Positions 26,524 through 36,858 of a DNA stretch of 45,277 nucleotides are shown in pieces. Where the stretch lies: the NCBI RefSeq assembly GCF_000286955.2, contig NZ_AJYK02000088.1, positions 1 to 45,277 of the forward strand. Reading direction: 5' to 3'. The notes under the pieces were generated by a model. That model worked only from the letters and a program-made list of their open reading frames with translations. It was not told the origin of the DNA and ran no database searches. The stretch comes from Vibrio rumoiensis 1S-45 (GTDB taxonomy: Bacteria; Pseudomonadota; Gammaproteobacteria; Enterobacterales; Vibrionaceae). Every line of letters starts with the position of its first letter. Position 1 is the first letter of the stretch. A program made the translations under genes and the position numbers.

Positions 26524-26549
26524 AAAGAGCCGCTTTGGCTCTTTTTTTT
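26524..26549 (+). terminator. Intrinsic terminator after ycfP
   Basis: AAAGAGCC and GGCTCTTT form an 8-bp stem with a 5-base loop, followed by a long T-run. A textbook rho-independent terminator, which closes the hinT-ycfP gene run. Confidence 0.95.
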
Positions 26550-26813
26550 ATGTCTTCAGATTTATTGTCGGTTTTTATTGATCCTTAAATGAGTGTGGAT
26601 ATAATGAGCGAGATCAAATTATTCCTGATTATTCTCAAATTTAGACAAAAAATTGAGTCTCTATTCACACTTTGATCATCCGATACGAAACAACATTTTT
26701 CATCTCTCAAAGATGACCCTTCTTAAAGTATCGATTTAAAATCGAAAGAATTTATCGGTTTGGCAGATTGCCGGGCTGAACACATTTTATCTTTATAAAT
26801 TTAGGAGTGTCAG
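26550..26813. promoter_or_regulatory. ndh upstream region with a perfect palindrome at 26731-26745
   Basis: The bases between the ycfP terminator and ndh hold no ORF. TCGATTT-A-AAATCGA is a perfect 7+1+7 inverted repeat, about 70 bases before the ndh ATG. In E. coli ndh is repressed by FNR, and this site is not a canonical FNR box (TTGAT-N4-ATCAA), so the binding protein is unclear. Confidence 0.4.
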
Positions 26814-28103
26814 ATGACGCGGATAGTTGTTGTTGGTGGTGGGGCAGGTGGCTTAGAGCTGGCGACGAAATTAGGTCGTACTTTAGGTCGCAAACGCAGA
26901 GCATGTATTACGTTAGTTGATCGTAATACGAGCCATCTTTGGAAGCCCTTATTGCATGAAGTTGCAACCGGCTCCCTTGATGAAGGGGTGGATGCATTAA
27001 GTTATCGCGCCCATGCTAAAAATCATCATTTTGATTTTCAAATGGGCAGTTTAGATGGCCTTGATCGTGAGCGTAAAATCATTTCTTTAAGTGAAATACG
27101 TGATGAAAATGACGAATTATTAATTCCAGCCCGAGAAATTGAGTTTGATATTTTAGTATTGGCAATCGGTTCTAAATCGAACGATTTTAATACGCCAGGC
27201 GTGAAAGACAATTGTATTTTCCTTGATAGCCCAGAACAAGCACATCGATTCCGTAAGGAAATGAATAACCTTTTCCTTAAACTTCACGCGAAGCATGGTG
27301 AAGGTAAAGTGGATATTGCGATTGTTGGTGGTGGTGCAACAGGCGTTGAATTGTCGGCAGAATTACATAATGCGATTAAAGAACTGCATACTTACGGCTT
27401 TGAAGATTTAGATTCAAGTAAGTTGAATGTGAGCCTTGTGGAAGCTGGAGAACGTATTCTTCCCGCTTTACCGCCTCGTATTTCTGCAGCAGCGCATAAT
27501 GAGTTGACTAAGCTTGGAGTAAGCGTACGTACCGCAACTATGGTGACACAAGCGGATGAAAAAGGCTTGATAACCAAAGATGGTGAACGTATTCCGGCTC
27601 AGCTAATGGTGTGGGCGGCAGGTATTAAAGCTCCCGATTTTATGAAAGATATAGCAGGCTTGGAAACCAATCGTATTAATCAATTGGTGGTTAAGCCAAC
27701 GTTACAAACGACTCGTGATGATGACATTTTTGTTATTGGTGACTTGGCGTCTTGCCAACAAGCTGACGGTTCATTTGTACCACCGAGAGCTCAGTCTGCG
27801 CATCAAATGGCAAGCCGTGCATACTCCAATATTGTGGCAAAGATTAATCAACATACGTTGAAACCTTATGTGTATAAAGATCATGGATCATTAGTGTCAT
27901 TAAGCCGTTTTTCGACCGTGGGTAGCTTAATGGGTAACCTAAGTAAAGGCTCGATGATGATTGAAGGGCGAATTGCACGTATCGTGTATATCTCGCTTTA
28001 TCGTATGCACTTAGTGGCTTTACATGGTTGTTTTAAAACTGGGTTAATGATGCTGGTTGGCCGCATTAATAAAGTTTTACGTCCAAACTTAAAACTTCAC
28101 TAA
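26814..28103 (+). CDS. ndh: Type II NADH:quinone oxidoreductase
   Basis: A 429-residue FAD-dependent dehydrogenase. The FAD dinucleotide fold is at the N-terminus ([17 protein letters not shown]), and the NADH-binding fold is [20 protein letters not shown] (about 163-182). The second FAD motif is [10 protein letters not shown], and the C-terminal amphipathic, hydrophobic part (about 380-429) anchors it to the inner membrane. It passes electrons from NADH to ubiquinone without pumping protons. AGGAGT precedes the ATG. Length and order match E. coli Ndh. It is monocistronic. Confidence 0.96.
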   Translation: MTRIVVVGGGAGGLELATKLGRTLGRKRRACITLVDRNTSHLWKPLLHEVATGSLDEGVDALSYRAHAKNHHFDFQMGSLDGLDRERKIISLSEIRDENDELLIPAREIEFDILVLAIGSKSNDFNTPGVKDNCIFLDSPEQAHRFRKEMNNLFLKLHAKHGEGKVDIAIVGGGATGVELSAELHNAIKELHTYGFEDLDSSKLNVSLVEAGERILPALPPRISAAAHNELTKLGVSVRTATMVTQADEKGLITKDGERIPAQLMVWAAGIKAPDFMKDIAGLETNRINQLVVKPTLQTTRDDDIFVIGDLASCQQADGSFVPPRAQSAHQMASRAYSNIVAKINQHTLKPYVYKDHGSLVSLSRFSTVGSLMGNLSKGSMMIEGRIARIVYISLYRMHLVALHGCFKTGLMMLVGRINKVLRPNLKLH

Positions 28104-28128
28104 AGATTGCTTGTTACAAGAGATTCTT

Positions 28129-28158
28129 AAGGGCTTATCATTCGTGGTAAGCCCTTAT
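28129..28158. terminator. Hairpin after ndh
   Basis: TAAGGGCTTA (28129-28138) pairs perfectly with TAAGCCCTTA (28149-28158) around 10 bases. A short T-rich tail (TTGTAT) follows. It lies between convergent genes. Confidence 0.7.
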
Positions 28159-28210
28159 TGTATGTACTGACTAATCTATGTCCTGAAGGATGCATAATCG
28201 CACCAGTAAG

Positions 28211-28768
28211 CTATGATTTGCTAACGCCTGTTGTTGGTATAATAGAGAAAACCAATCCATCTTTAGGTTGAGCATTAAAAATATAGCGATTTCTCGCTAA
28301 GCCTTCACTTTTTGCCCCACATGCTAAAGCAACATTATGACTCGCAAGATTGTCTGGGGCACAGACAAACTCAATGCGGGTGAGTTTGAGTTGTGAAAAA
28401 CAAAAGTCAATGACTGCTTGGGTGGCCTCTTTTGCGTAGCCTTGTTGTTGATGAGTATCACCAATCCAATAACCCGCGGTTCCCATGTTAAAACTGAAGG
28501 CTTGATCGGTTAATGCTGCCATGCCGATCAGCTCATCGTTATCTTTGGTGAAAACACCAAATCCATAGGCGATATTCTTCACCCAATTTAAGCGAGTATG
28601 AAGCACAAAATCATCGGCATCTGTTACCGAAAACTTATGATGGCACCAATCAATCCAAGGATATAAAGAAGGGGAGGTTTGAATTAATGTGGCGAGTTGA
28701 GCGCACTCGTTAGATTGGATTAACCTTAACGTTAAACGAGGTGTATGCAGCTGCAAATCTGGAGTCAT
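28211..28768 (-). CDS. GNAT acetyltransferase, RimJ/RimL-like
   Basis: A 185-residue single-domain acetyltransferase. It begins LHTPRLTLRLIQSNECAQL like ribosomal-protein-serine acetyltransferases, with GTAGYWIGDTHQQQGYAKEATQAVIDFCF forming the acetyl-CoA pyrophosphate loop and RIEFVCAPDNLASHNVALACGAKSEGL the C-terminal signature. It should acetylate an N-terminal amine, perhaps of ribosomal protein L7/L12, but the substrate is not provable. GGAG precedes the ATG. It lies downstream of csiV on the same strand, separated by a terminator. Confidence 0.88.
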   Translation of the reverse strand: MTPDLQLHTPRLTLRLIQSNECAQLATLIQTSPSLYPWIDWCHHKFSVTDADDFVLHTRLNWVKNIAYGFGVFTKDNDELIGMAALTDQAFSFNMGTAGYWIGDTHQQQGYAKEATQAVIDFCFSQLKLTRIEFVCAPDNLASHNVALACGAKSEGLARNRYIFNAQPKDGLVFSIIPTTGVSKS

Positions 28769-28793
28769 GGATTAATCTCCAATTCTAAAAATA

Positions 28794-28814
28794 AAGAGGC
28801 CATGTTGGCCTCTT
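28794..28814 (-). terminator. Intrinsic terminator of the mfd-csiV unit
   Basis: AAGAGGCCA and TGGCCTCTT form a perfect 9-bp stem with a 3-base loop. Read on the minus strand it continues into TATTTTT. It lies downstream of csiV and before the GNAT gene. Confidence 0.88.
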
Positions 28815-28921
28815 CTTATATTAGGGTATTGTGTTGAGCTTTTTAGTAGGAAGCTTCTTATTATTCCGATTTTTATTCGTCAGTTGTGCGCTCTTAAGCC
28901 TTGTGTTGATCAACTACGGTT

Positions 28922-29668
28922 TTATTGAGCTTTACGAATTTGAATGATAACACCAAGTAGTGGGTTATCTAAGTAGTGAGTTTCACCACTACGAATTTGG
29001 CGCTTTTGTTTCATTCGGTAGCTATTTAGAAAATCTTGAGTTTCAACCTTTGGTTTGATTGGCTCAAGGTTACCAATTTGTACCGTGTCATCATCTTGGT
29101 CATCAGCAGAATCTAAAGTCGAATCTTGCAGTATTACTTCATTTTTACCAGGAATACGTAAATTCAAATTCGTTTTTAAGTAAAGGTAATGCTGAACGTA
29201 TACTTGAATCGTACCATCGAGTTCATTTAAAGCGCTTCTTTCAATAGACGTTGGTGTTCCATCAGCAGCGATTGCTTTGAGTGAACGGCCATCTGCCGCA
29301 TAGCGATCTGAGAAGTCTTGCCCCGTTCTGATGTGTAAGATAGGTGAACGACTTTCACCTCGGTCAGTTTGACGCCAAGCGACATGAACCAGAGGCTTGA
29401 AGCCAGCATGACGAGAAAGTGCTTCATACTGACGGTTTAAGCGATAAGAACCGCTAGAGAGTAAATAAGCCCCATTAGCGGACATCATCTCTTTACTATT
29501 GTATGAAATTGAACGGTTAAAATTGATAGGAGGCAGGCTTTGCGGCCAAGCTTCATTCGTGTTTGATGGTTCGACGTTACGCTTAAAAATGATAAGTTCG
29601 ATATCAAAAGATCGTGCGAATGTCGGTAATGAAACAAAAACCAATAGGAATATAATCAGTTTTTTCAT
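28922..29668 (-). CDS. csiV: CsiV-like periplasmic peptidoglycan-binding protein
   Basis: A 248-residue secreted protein with a cleavable signal peptide (MKKLIIFLLVFVSLPTFA, no lipobox). The mature part starts RSFDIELIIFKRN, and its beta-rich body has the conserved end FLNSYRMKQKRQIRSGETHYLDNPLLGVIIQIRK. It resembles V. cholerae CsiV, which binds peptidoglycan and is needed for PBP1a activity together with LpoA. It is on the same strand as mfd, 85 bases downstream of it, and ends at the terminator at 28794. The name rests on recognition of the family, not on an alignment. Confidence 0.8.
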   Translation of the reverse strand: MKKLIIFLLVFVSLPTFARSFDIELIIFKRNVEPSNTNEAWPQSLPPINFNRSISYNSKEMMSANGAYLLSSGSYRLNRQYEALSRHAGFKPLVHVAWRQTDRGESRSPILHIRTGQDFSDRYAADGRSLKAIAADGTPTSIERSALNELDGTIQVYVQHYLYLKTNLNLRIPGKNEVILQDSTLDSADDQDDDTVQIGNLEPIKPKVETQDFLNSYRMKQKRQIRSGETHYLDNPLLGVIIQIRKAQ

Positions 29669-29753
29669 TGGTGCTCCGTAATCGAAGGCATAGCGGAGTA
29701 TGCCTTAGCAAATAAGTGTAATGTTATAGATAACTGTTCACATAGTGAATGTG

Positions 29754-32700
29754 CTAACTAACTTTGGGTAGCCGGTTTTGTTGAAACTGGCCTAATAAAT
29801 CGTTAATAAAGCTCACTCGTTCACGTCTATCTGTTAATGGTACAATAAACTTGAACTTTGTGGGGCCTTCCATTGCATATTTTTTCGGTGAAGATTGAAG
29901 TAATTTCACCAAAAAAGCAGGGTTAATGTCTGCGGTTGGTGAGAATTCAATATAGCCACCCTTGTCATGTGCTTCAATTTTTTTCGCTTTTATACTAGCA
30001 GCTTGAAGTTTTATTTCACTGATCACTAAGAGATTTTTCGCTGCGTCAGGCAGTGTACCAAATCGGTCAATCAATTCTACTTTCATTTCTGCTAACTCGT
30101 CGGTGTTACTGACACTGGCAATTCGCTTATACATTGACAAGCGGGTATTAATATCTGGAATGTAATCATCCGGGAGTAGTGCAGGTAGACGCAATTCTAC
30201 TTCAGTTTGTTCACGCAAAAGTTCGTCTAATGACAATTCTTTGCCTTCTTTCAATGCATTTACCGCTTGTTCTAGCATTTCCATGTACAAAGAGAAACCG
30301 ACAGACTGTATTTGTCCGCTTTGATCATCACCTAAGAGCTCACCTGCACCACGGATTTCCAAATCGTGAGTCGCTAATGTGAAGCCTGCGCCCAGATCTT
30401 CTAGAGAAGCAATGGCATCTAAGCGTTTAACGGCATCTTTACTCAAGGCTTTCGGATGAGGTGTGAGTAAGTAAGCGTAGGCTTGATGATGAGAACGGCC
30501 CACACGCCCACGCAGTTGGTGTAGTTGCGCTAAGCCCAGCTTGTCTGCTCTGTCCATAATAATGGTGTTAGCGGTTGGAACATCAATACCTGTTTCAATA
30601 ATAGTCGTACACACCAACAGGTTAAAACGTTGGTGGTAAAAATCGTTCATGATGCTTTCTAACTCACGTTCACGCATTTGACCATGTGCGGTGGTGATTC
30701 GAGCTTCAGGGATCAGTTTGGCTAAATCCTCGGCCACTTTATCGATGGTTTCAACTTGGTTGTGTAAGAAGTAAACCTGACCACCACGTGTAATTTCACG
30801 TAACACGGCTTCACGTACCACACTGTCTTCACTTTGACGGACAAAAGTTTTAATGGCTAGGCGCCTTGCCGGTGGTGTTGCGATGATGGATAAATCACGC
30901 ATGCCGCTCATTGCCATGTTGAGTGTTCTTGGTATTGGTGTGGCGGTTAAGGTTAAAATATCAACATCCGCGCGCATGGCTTTCATTTTTTCTTTTTGAC
31001 GCACGCCGAATCGATGTTCTTCATCCACCACTAATAGCCCTAAATCACGGAACTTAATGTCATCTTGTAGCAGTTTATGAGTCCCGATAATAATGTCGAC
31101 TTTCCCTTCGGCAAGATCGGCGAGGATTAGTTTCTGTTCTTTAGCCGATTTAAAACGAGATAGCACTTCCACTCGAACGGGTAAGTTCGCGAAACGATCT
31201 CGGAAATTTTCAAAATGCTGCTGAGCAAGCAGCGTTGTTGGGACTAAAACGGCAACCTGTTTACTGTTATCTATAGCAAGGAAAGTTGCTCGCATTGCGA
31301 CTTCGGTTTTACCAAAACCAACATCACCACAGACTAATCTATCCATTGCTTTTGCTTGGCACATATCAGACAACACCGCATTGATCGCCATGGATTGATC
31401 ATCGGTTTCTTCAAAAGGGAATGTTGCTCTGAAGTTGGCATATTGTTCACGATCATGAATGAATTTAAAGCCTTTTTTCACTTCACGTTTAGCATAAATA
31501 TCAAGTAATTCTGCCGCCACATCACGCACTTTTTCTGCGGCGCGTTGACGGGCTCTACTCCAAGCATCACTGCCTAATTTATGCAATGGCGCGGTTTCTT
31601 CTGCGCCGCCAGAATAACGACTGATCAGGTTTAATGATGAAACAGGCACATAAAGCTTGGCATTATTTAGGTATTCCAGTGTGACATATTCTGTGGTCAT
31701 ACCCGCGGTTTCTAGAGTCTGTAATCCAATATAACGACCAATACCATGATCTAAGTGGACAACGGGTTGGCCCGGTTTTAATTCAGCTAAATGACGTATT
31801 ACGGTGTCGCTATTGACCGCTTTTTTATCTTTACGGCGGCGCTGGATGACTCTATCGCCTAAAACGTCACTTTCACAAATAAACACAAAATCAGGGTTAT
31901 GGTGAATAAAGCCGTGTTCAGTTGAACCAAGAATAAGAGTGTATTTATCTTTTGCTTTTAGGGCTTGCTCTAAATTATCAAACTCTTTCGCACGAACCTT
32001 AATACTGCTTAGTAATTCATTTAATGCTTCGCGTCGGCCTTCAGATTCAACGGAAAAGATGACTTTACCGTTTGGATGTTCTACGGCGTAGTGTTCAAGG
32101 TATTTACGAAGCTCAGATAATGGCTCTTTAAGTTGATGTTGAGCATGTAAGTTTGGTAATGGGCTTACCGAAGCATTAATTCTGCCTGCTTTTTCTTGAA
32201 TGGGTTCAATGGATAATAAACCCTGAGGCATTGCTTTAAAGTGACCAAATAACTCATCTTTTTTCAACCACAGCTCGTGCGGTTCAAGTAAAGGGCGTAA
32301 TGGATCGACTTTACGTTGCTCATAGCGGTGATCTACATCGGTTAGGAAGTGATCAATGGTGGCTTCAAGATCACCTAAGGTGAGTAGCATTGCGTTATCT
32401 GGCAAGTAATCAAATAACGTATCCGTTCGTTCAAAAAATAAAGGCTGCCAGTATTCAATGCCCGATGGCCATATTCCTTTAGATACCTGCATATAAACCG
32501 ATTCAGGCTCTCGTCTGGCTTCAAATCGTTGACGCCAACGGATCCGAAAATCTTCTATGGCCGCTTCGGTGGTTGGGAATTCATGGGCAGGGAGTAAGCG
32601 AATTTCATTGATATCTTCAATGGTTCGTTGAGTTTCGGCATCGAAGGTACGAATACTGTCGATTTCATCATCAAAAAAATCAATGCGATAAGGGTTTTCG

Positions 32701-33248
32701 CAGCCCATAGGGAATAAATCAATGATAGAACCACGGCTGGCATATTCACCAGGGCCAAAAACTTGGTCAGCGTGGCGATAGCCTGATTTCTCAAGTTGCA
32801 TGCGAAGCTTATCTAAAGAATATAAATCACCGCTTTTAACCATCAACGTTGTTTGCAATAAATATTCTTTTGGTGACTGGCGTTGCAATAAGGTGCTGAT
32901 GGGAATGATGATAAGACCCGATTGCTGCGTAGGAAGTTGATAAAGCTGGGCAATGCGGTCAGAAATAATGTCTTGATGAGGTGAAAAGTTATCGTAAGGT
33001 AGAGTTTCCCAGTCAGGAAAAAGTGACACCGAATGAGACGTAAATTGCGACACCTCGTGTTGCAGTTTTATGGCCATTTGGTGATCCGTCACCGCCAATA
33101 AAGTCACCCCAGAGTGCTTTTGAGAAAGCTCGGCAATGGATAGGGCAAGAGAACCACCTACGAGTTGGCCGATGTGCTTTTTGTCGCCTTCTTTTGCCGG
33201 TAATGGCAATGAGAACAAAGAGGTCTTATTTGATGTTGTTTCAGACAT
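29754..33248 (-). CDS. mfd: Transcription-repair coupling factor Mfd
   Basis: A 1164-residue DNA translocase of normal family length. In order it has UvrB-like domains at the N-terminus (FPDWETLPYDNFSPHQDIISDRI), the RNA-polymerase interaction domain (about 500-570, GQPVVHLDHGIGRYIGLQ), and RecG-like helicase motors. The Walker A region is GDVGFGKTE (about 642) and Walker B DEEH (about 739), followed by LTATPIPRTL and LRGRVGRS. The C-terminal TRCF domain comes last. It removes RNA polymerase stalled at DNA damage and recruits UvrA. No strong Shine-Dalgarno is seen. It is divergent from lolC. Confidence 0.97.
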   Translation of the reverse strand: MSETTSNKTSLFSLPLPAKEGDKKHIGQLVGGSLALSIAELSQKHSGVTLLAVTDHQMAIKLQHEVSQFTSHSVSLFPDWETLPYDNFSPHQDIISDRIAQLYQLPTQQSGLIIIPISTLLQRQSPKEYLLQTTLMVKSGDLYSLDKLRMQLEKSGYRHADQVFGPGEYASRGSIIDLFPMGCENPYRIDFFDDEIDSIRTFDAETQRTIEDINEIRLLPAHEFPTTEAAIEDFRIRWRQRFEARREPESVYMQVSKGIWPSGIEYWQPLFFERTDTLFDYLPDNAMLLTLGDLEATIDHFLTDVDHRYEQRKVDPLRPLLEPHELWLKKDELFGHFKAMPQGLLSIEPIQEKAGRINASVSPLPNLHAQHQLKEPLSELRKYLEHYAVEHPNGKVIFSVESEGRREALNELLSSIKVRAKEFDNLEQALKAKDKYTLILGSTEHGFIHHNPDFVFICESDVLGDRVIQRRRKDKKAVNSDTVIRHLAELKPGQPVVHLDHGIGRYIGLQTLETAGMTTEYVTLEYLNNAKLYVPVSSLNLISRYSGGAEETAPLHKLGSDAWSRARQRAAEKVRDVAAELLDIYAKREVKKGFKFIHDREQYANFRATFPFEETDDQSMAINAVLSDMCQAKAMDRLVCGDVGFGKTEVAMRATFLAIDNSKQVAVLVPTTLLAQQHFENFRDRFANLPVRVEVLSRFKSAKEQKLILADLAEGKVDIIIGTHKLLQDDIKFRDLGLLVVDEEHRFGVRQKEKMKAMRADVDILTLTATPIPRTLNMAMSGMRDLSIIATPPARRLAIKTFVRQSEDSVVREAVLREITRGGQVYFLHNQVETIDKVAEDLAKLIPEARITTAHGQMRERELESIMNDFYHQRFNLLVCTTIIETGIDVPTANTIIMDRADKLGLAQLHQLRGRVGRSHHQAYAYLLTPHPKALSKDAVKRLDAIASLEDLGAGFTLATHDLEIRGAGELLGDDQSGQIQSVGFSLYMEMLEQAVNALKEGKELSLDELLREQTEVELRLPALLPDDYIPDINTRLSMYKRIASVSNTDELAEMKVELIDRFGTLPDAAKNLLVISEIKLQAASIKAKKIEAHDKGGYIEFSPTADINPAFLVKLLQSSPKKYAMEGPTKFKFIVPLTDRRERVSFINDLLGQFQQNRLPKVS

Positions 33249-33473
33249 AATTTGATTGGGCTTTTATAAATTGAGAATGCAATCGCAGTTCGAACAAACA
33301 CTCAAAGAGAGGTTTAAAGACGATTATTTTCTTTGATTATCGTCATGTGGGACAACTAATCAAGGGAATCCCACAAATTGATGCCAGAAGTTAGTCAATT
33401 CTTGCTTTTGCTATTGGTAAATCATTCATACAATCGTTATTCTCTGTTTTCATTATTTTTCTAGGATACGTGC

Positions 33474-34697
33474 ATGTTTCATCCAGTTTCGGCCTTTATC
33501 GGGTTACGTTATTTAAAGGGTCGTTCAGGGGATAAGTTCAGCCGCTTTGTGTCATATATGTCGACGGCTGGGATTTCAATTGGCGTATTGTCTCTCGTAA
33601 CGGTTTTATCTGTTATGAATGGGTTTGAAGGCCAGTTGAAGGATAAAATCCTTGGCGTATTGCCTCAAGCCGTGGTTAGCCAAGGTGATGACCGAACGCC
33701 ATTTGAATCAACGCCCCCTGCGTTTTTACAAAAGATCCCTCATGTTCAGGATATTTCACCGATTGTTCGTAGTGAAGCCATTATTCAAAGCCCTTCTAAA
33801 TTGAGTGCAGGGTTAATGGTTGGTATTGAACCGAGAGAAGATGATCCGATTGCTCAGCGTATGATGATGGGCAGCATGTCGGGCTTACAAGCGGGAAGTT
33901 ATCACGTATTTTTAGGGCATTCTCTTGCACGAACTTTGAACGTCAATATGGGTGATAAAGTACGTTTAATGGTGACCAATGCCAGTCAATTTACACCATT
34001 AGGTCGAATTCCTAGCCAACGAAATTTTACCGTTTCAGGCATTTTTAATACCGGTTCCGATGTCGACTCCATGTTAATGGTCACCAATATTGAGGATGCA
34101 GGTCGATTACTTCGTTATTCCTCTGATACGATTTCCGGTTGGCGATTATTTTTTAATGATCCCTTTGTCGTCGCAGATCTCTCTCAAAAAGTAAAATCCG
34201 ATAATATTTTACCCAAAGATTGGAATTGGTCTGATTGGCGTGACCAACGTGGAGAACTCTTTCAAGCGGTACGAATGGAAAAAAACATGATGGGCCTGAT
34301 GTTGGGGCTGATCATTGCTGTTGCGGCATTTAATATTATTTCTGCTCTGATTATGGTGGTGATGGAAAAACAATCGGAAGTGGCGATTTTAAAAACCCAA
34401 GGTATGACGAATCATCAAATTCTCGCTATTTTTATGGTGCAAGGGGCAAGCAGTGGCGTGATTGGTGCGATTGTCGGAGGTGTGCTCGGCACATTATTAG
34501 CTTCAAATTTGAATAACGTAATGGATGCTTTAGGCTTGTCTTTGTTTTCAGCAGGTACCGAGCTTCCTGTGGTGATCTCTCCGTTACAAATTATGGTGGT
34601 GATCTTGTTAGCAATAGGGCTAAGCCTGCTAGCGACATTGTTTCCATCTTATCGAGCAGCATCGGTTAAACCGGCAGAAGCGTTACGTTATGAATAA
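33474..34697 (+). CDS. lolC: Lipoprotein-releasing ABC transporter permease LolC
   Basis: A 407-residue inner-membrane protein with four membrane helices: one near the N-terminus after FIGLRYLKGRSGDKFSRFVSYMSTAGISIGVLSLVTVLSVMNGFE, a large periplasmic domain, and three at the C-terminus. With LolD and LolE it releases outer-membrane lipoproteins to LolA. It has AGGA before the ATG and is the first gene of lolCDE. LolC is told apart from LolE by order and by being the copy next to mfd. Confidence 0.93.
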   Translation: MFHPVSAFIGLRYLKGRSGDKFSRFVSYMSTAGISIGVLSLVTVLSVMNGFEGQLKDKILGVLPQAVVSQGDDRTPFESTPPAFLQKIPHVQDISPIVRSEAIIQSPSKLSAGLMVGIEPREDDPIAQRMMMGSMSGLQAGSYHVFLGHSLARTLNVNMGDKVRLMVTNASQFTPLGRIPSQRNFTVSGIFNTGSDVDSMLMVTNIEDAGRLLRYSSDTISGWRLFFNDPFVVADLSQKVKSDNILPKDWNWSDWRDQRGELFQAVRMEKNMMGLMLGLIIAVAAFNIISALIMVVMEKQSEVAILKTQGMTNHQILAIFMVQGASSGVIGAIVGGVLGTLLASNLNNVMDALGLSLFSAGTELPVVISPLQIMVVILLAIGLSLLATLFPSYRAASVKPAEALRYE

Positions 34698-34781
34698 AGG
34701 TGTTTTCAGTACCTTCGATGTTTATTTTCTGGATTTCAAATTTCACAGTGCGTGGAGTCTCTTCACAATAGGACAACCAAC

Positions 34782-35495
34782 ATGAAACCTTTATTAAGCT
34801 GTCAAAATATTAGTAAAACGTACCGTGAAGGTAACTTAGAAACCGAGGTGCTTAAAGGGGTAAGCCTAGAGGTGAATAAAGGCGATTTTCTTGCCATTGT
34901 TGGCTCGTCAGGGTCAGGGAAAAGTACGTTACTCCATATTCTAGGGGCGCTGGATAATGCAACAGAAGGTGATGTTCAATTATTTGATCAATCACTGCTC
35001 AGTTTATCTGCCAATAAACAAGCAAAGCTACGTAATCAGCATATTGGTTTTGTGTATCAATTTCACCATCTGCTTGCTGATTTTACCGCGCTAGAAAATG
35101 TCGCAATGCCTTTGTTGATTGGTAAATTGAAAGCAAATGAAGCGAAAGAAAAAGCCAAGTCGGTATTAGAAAAAGTCGGCTTAGGTCATCGCCTTGAGCA
35201 CCGCCCTTCGGAATTATCAGGCGGGGAAAGACAACGTGTCGCAATTGCTAGAGCTTTGGTTAATCAACCTGATTTAGTCTTGGCCGATGAACCGACCGGG
35301 AACTTAGACCAAAAAACGGCGTTAGAAATTTACGATTTAATGCGTCAGTTGAATAAAGATTTTGGTACGGCCTTTTTGGTGGTTACCCATGATGCGAATT
35401 TAGCCTCAAAAATGGATAAGCAATTTGCTATGCAAGATGGCATATTGAATTGGCAAGCGCATTCCAACCCAAATTCAGCGGTGGTGAGTGAGTAA
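34782..35495 (+). CDS. lolD: Lipoprotein-releasing ABC transporter ATP-binding protein LolD
   Basis: A 237-residue ABC ATPase of the MacB/LolD type, from the ATG at 34782 (AGGAC upstream). An in-frame start ten codons earlier would add a non-conserved tail. Walker A is GSSGSGKST, the signature [16 protein letters not shown], and Walker [13 protein letters not shown], with the switch histidine in VVTHD. It powers lipoprotein extraction by LolCE. The gap after lolC is 84 bases. Confidence 0.95.
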   Translation: MKPLLSCQNISKTYREGNLETEVLKGVSLEVNKGDFLAIVGSSGSGKSTLLHILGALDNATEGDVQLFDQSLLSLSANKQAKLRNQHIGFVYQFHHLLADFTALENVAMPLLIGKLKANEAKEKAKSVLEKVGLGHRLEHRPSELSGGERQRVAIARALVNQPDLVLADEPTGNLDQKTALEIYDLMRQLNKDFGTAFLVVTHDANLASKMDKQFAMQDGILNWQAHSNPNSAVVSE

Positions 35496-35496
35496 T

Positions 35497-36744
35497 ATGT
35501 TTTTATCCATGTTTATAGGCTCAAAATTTAGCCGTGCAAAAGAGCGAAATAAGTTAGTTTCTTTCATTTCTTTTTCGTCGACGATTGGTATTGCCGTCGG
35601 TGTCGCGGTGATCATTATTGGCTTGTCGGCAATGAATGGTTTTGAGCGAGAGTTAGAAAACCGAGTGTTGTCAGTTATTCCACAAGCGGAAATTGAAGGG
35701 GTACGCGCTCCAATCGAAGATTGGCATCAAATTGCCCGCACCGCAAACATGAATAAAGGGGTGAAAGCTGCCGCACCTTATGTTCGTTTTACAGCCTTGC
35801 TTGAGCGTGGAAGCAAATTAAAAGCAGTGGAAGTTCGTGCCGTGGATGCAGATTTTGAACGTGCGGTCTCTAGCCTTTCAAATTATGTTGATAAAGACGC
35901 TTGGCAAAATTTTCGCGCTGGAGAAAACCAAATCATTTTAGGGAAAGGGGTGGCGGATCAACTCAAAGTGAGTGTTGGTGATTCCGTTACCGTACTTATT
36001 CCTCCGGCAAACAGCGCAGGTAATGAACTGCAATTAAGTGCGCCAAAGCGTGTTCGCTTGAAAGTGACTGGCTTATTAAGCCTCGGTGGGCAAATTGATC
36101 ACGGATTAGTGATGATCCCACTGGAAGATGGGCAACAATATTTGAATATGGGTACTGGTGTGACAGGGGTGTCGTTGAAAGTCTCCCCTGTTTTTGAGGC
36201 TGATAGAATCGTACGTGAGGTCGGGGTTAATATTCCGGTTTACGCTTATTTGAAAAGCTGGAAAGAGAAATACGGATTTTTGCACCATGATATTCAAATG
36301 GTGCGCACTATTATGTATCTCGTGATGGTGCTGGTGATTGGTGTGGCAAGTTTTAACATTGTATCGACCTTGATGATGGCGGTGAAAGATCGCGCCTCTG
36401 ATATCGCTATTTTACGGACGATGGGCGCGAGTGATGGCCTGATAAAACGAATTTTCGTTTGGTATGGTGTGCTTTCAGGCGTTTTAGGCAGCGTGATTGG
36501 CAGTGTGATTGGTGTGGCGGTTGCGTTTAATCTTACGCCTATTATGAAGGGGGTAGAAACCTTGATTGGGCATCAGTTCTTATCTGGCGATATTTATTTT
36601 ATCGATTTCTTGCCTTCACAAGTTGCGTGGCCGGATGTGTTTTTGGTTTCAGGTACGGCGATTACATTAAGTCTACTGGCAACTTGGTACCCTGCATCAC
36701 ATGCAAGTAAGCTAAACCCAGCGACGGTGTTGAGTGCGAAATAG
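35497..36744 (+). CDS. lolE: Lipoprotein-releasing ABC transporter permease LolE
   Basis: A 415-residue permease, four membrane helices, a paralogue of LolC (FIGSKFSRAKERNKLVSFISFSSTIGIAVGVAVIIIGLSAMNGFE). I place the start at the ATG at 35497, one base after the lolD stop, which gives the family's usual length. A GTG three codons upstream overlaps lolD. It completes LolCDE and is followed by a strong bidirectional terminator. Confidence 0.94.
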   Translation: MFLSMFIGSKFSRAKERNKLVSFISFSSTIGIAVGVAVIIIGLSAMNGFERELENRVLSVIPQAEIEGVRAPIEDWHQIARTANMNKGVKAAAPYVRFTALLERGSKLKAVEVRAVDADFERAVSSLSNYVDKDAWQNFRAGENQIILGKGVADQLKVSVGDSVTVLIPPANSAGNELQLSAPKRVRLKVTGLLSLGGQIDHGLVMIPLEDGQQYLNMGTGVTGVSLKVSPVFEADRIVREVGVNIPVYAYLKSWKEKYGFLHHDIQMVRTIMYLVMVLVIGVASFNIVSTLMMAVKDRASDIAILRTMGASDGLIKRIFVWYGVLSGVLGSVIGSVIGVAVAFNLTPIMKGVETLIGHQFLSGDIYFIDFLPSQVAWPDVFLVSGTAITLSLLATWYPASHASKLNPATVLSAK

Positions 36745-36858
36745 GCAGGACGTTTCTTGGATGATGTGCTGCTAAGTGACTCGTAGATTGACAAAGCAAT
36801 GATCGATTTACGAGAAATGAGGTTCATACCGAAATACGTCATTTGTCTCAAAAAAAAG

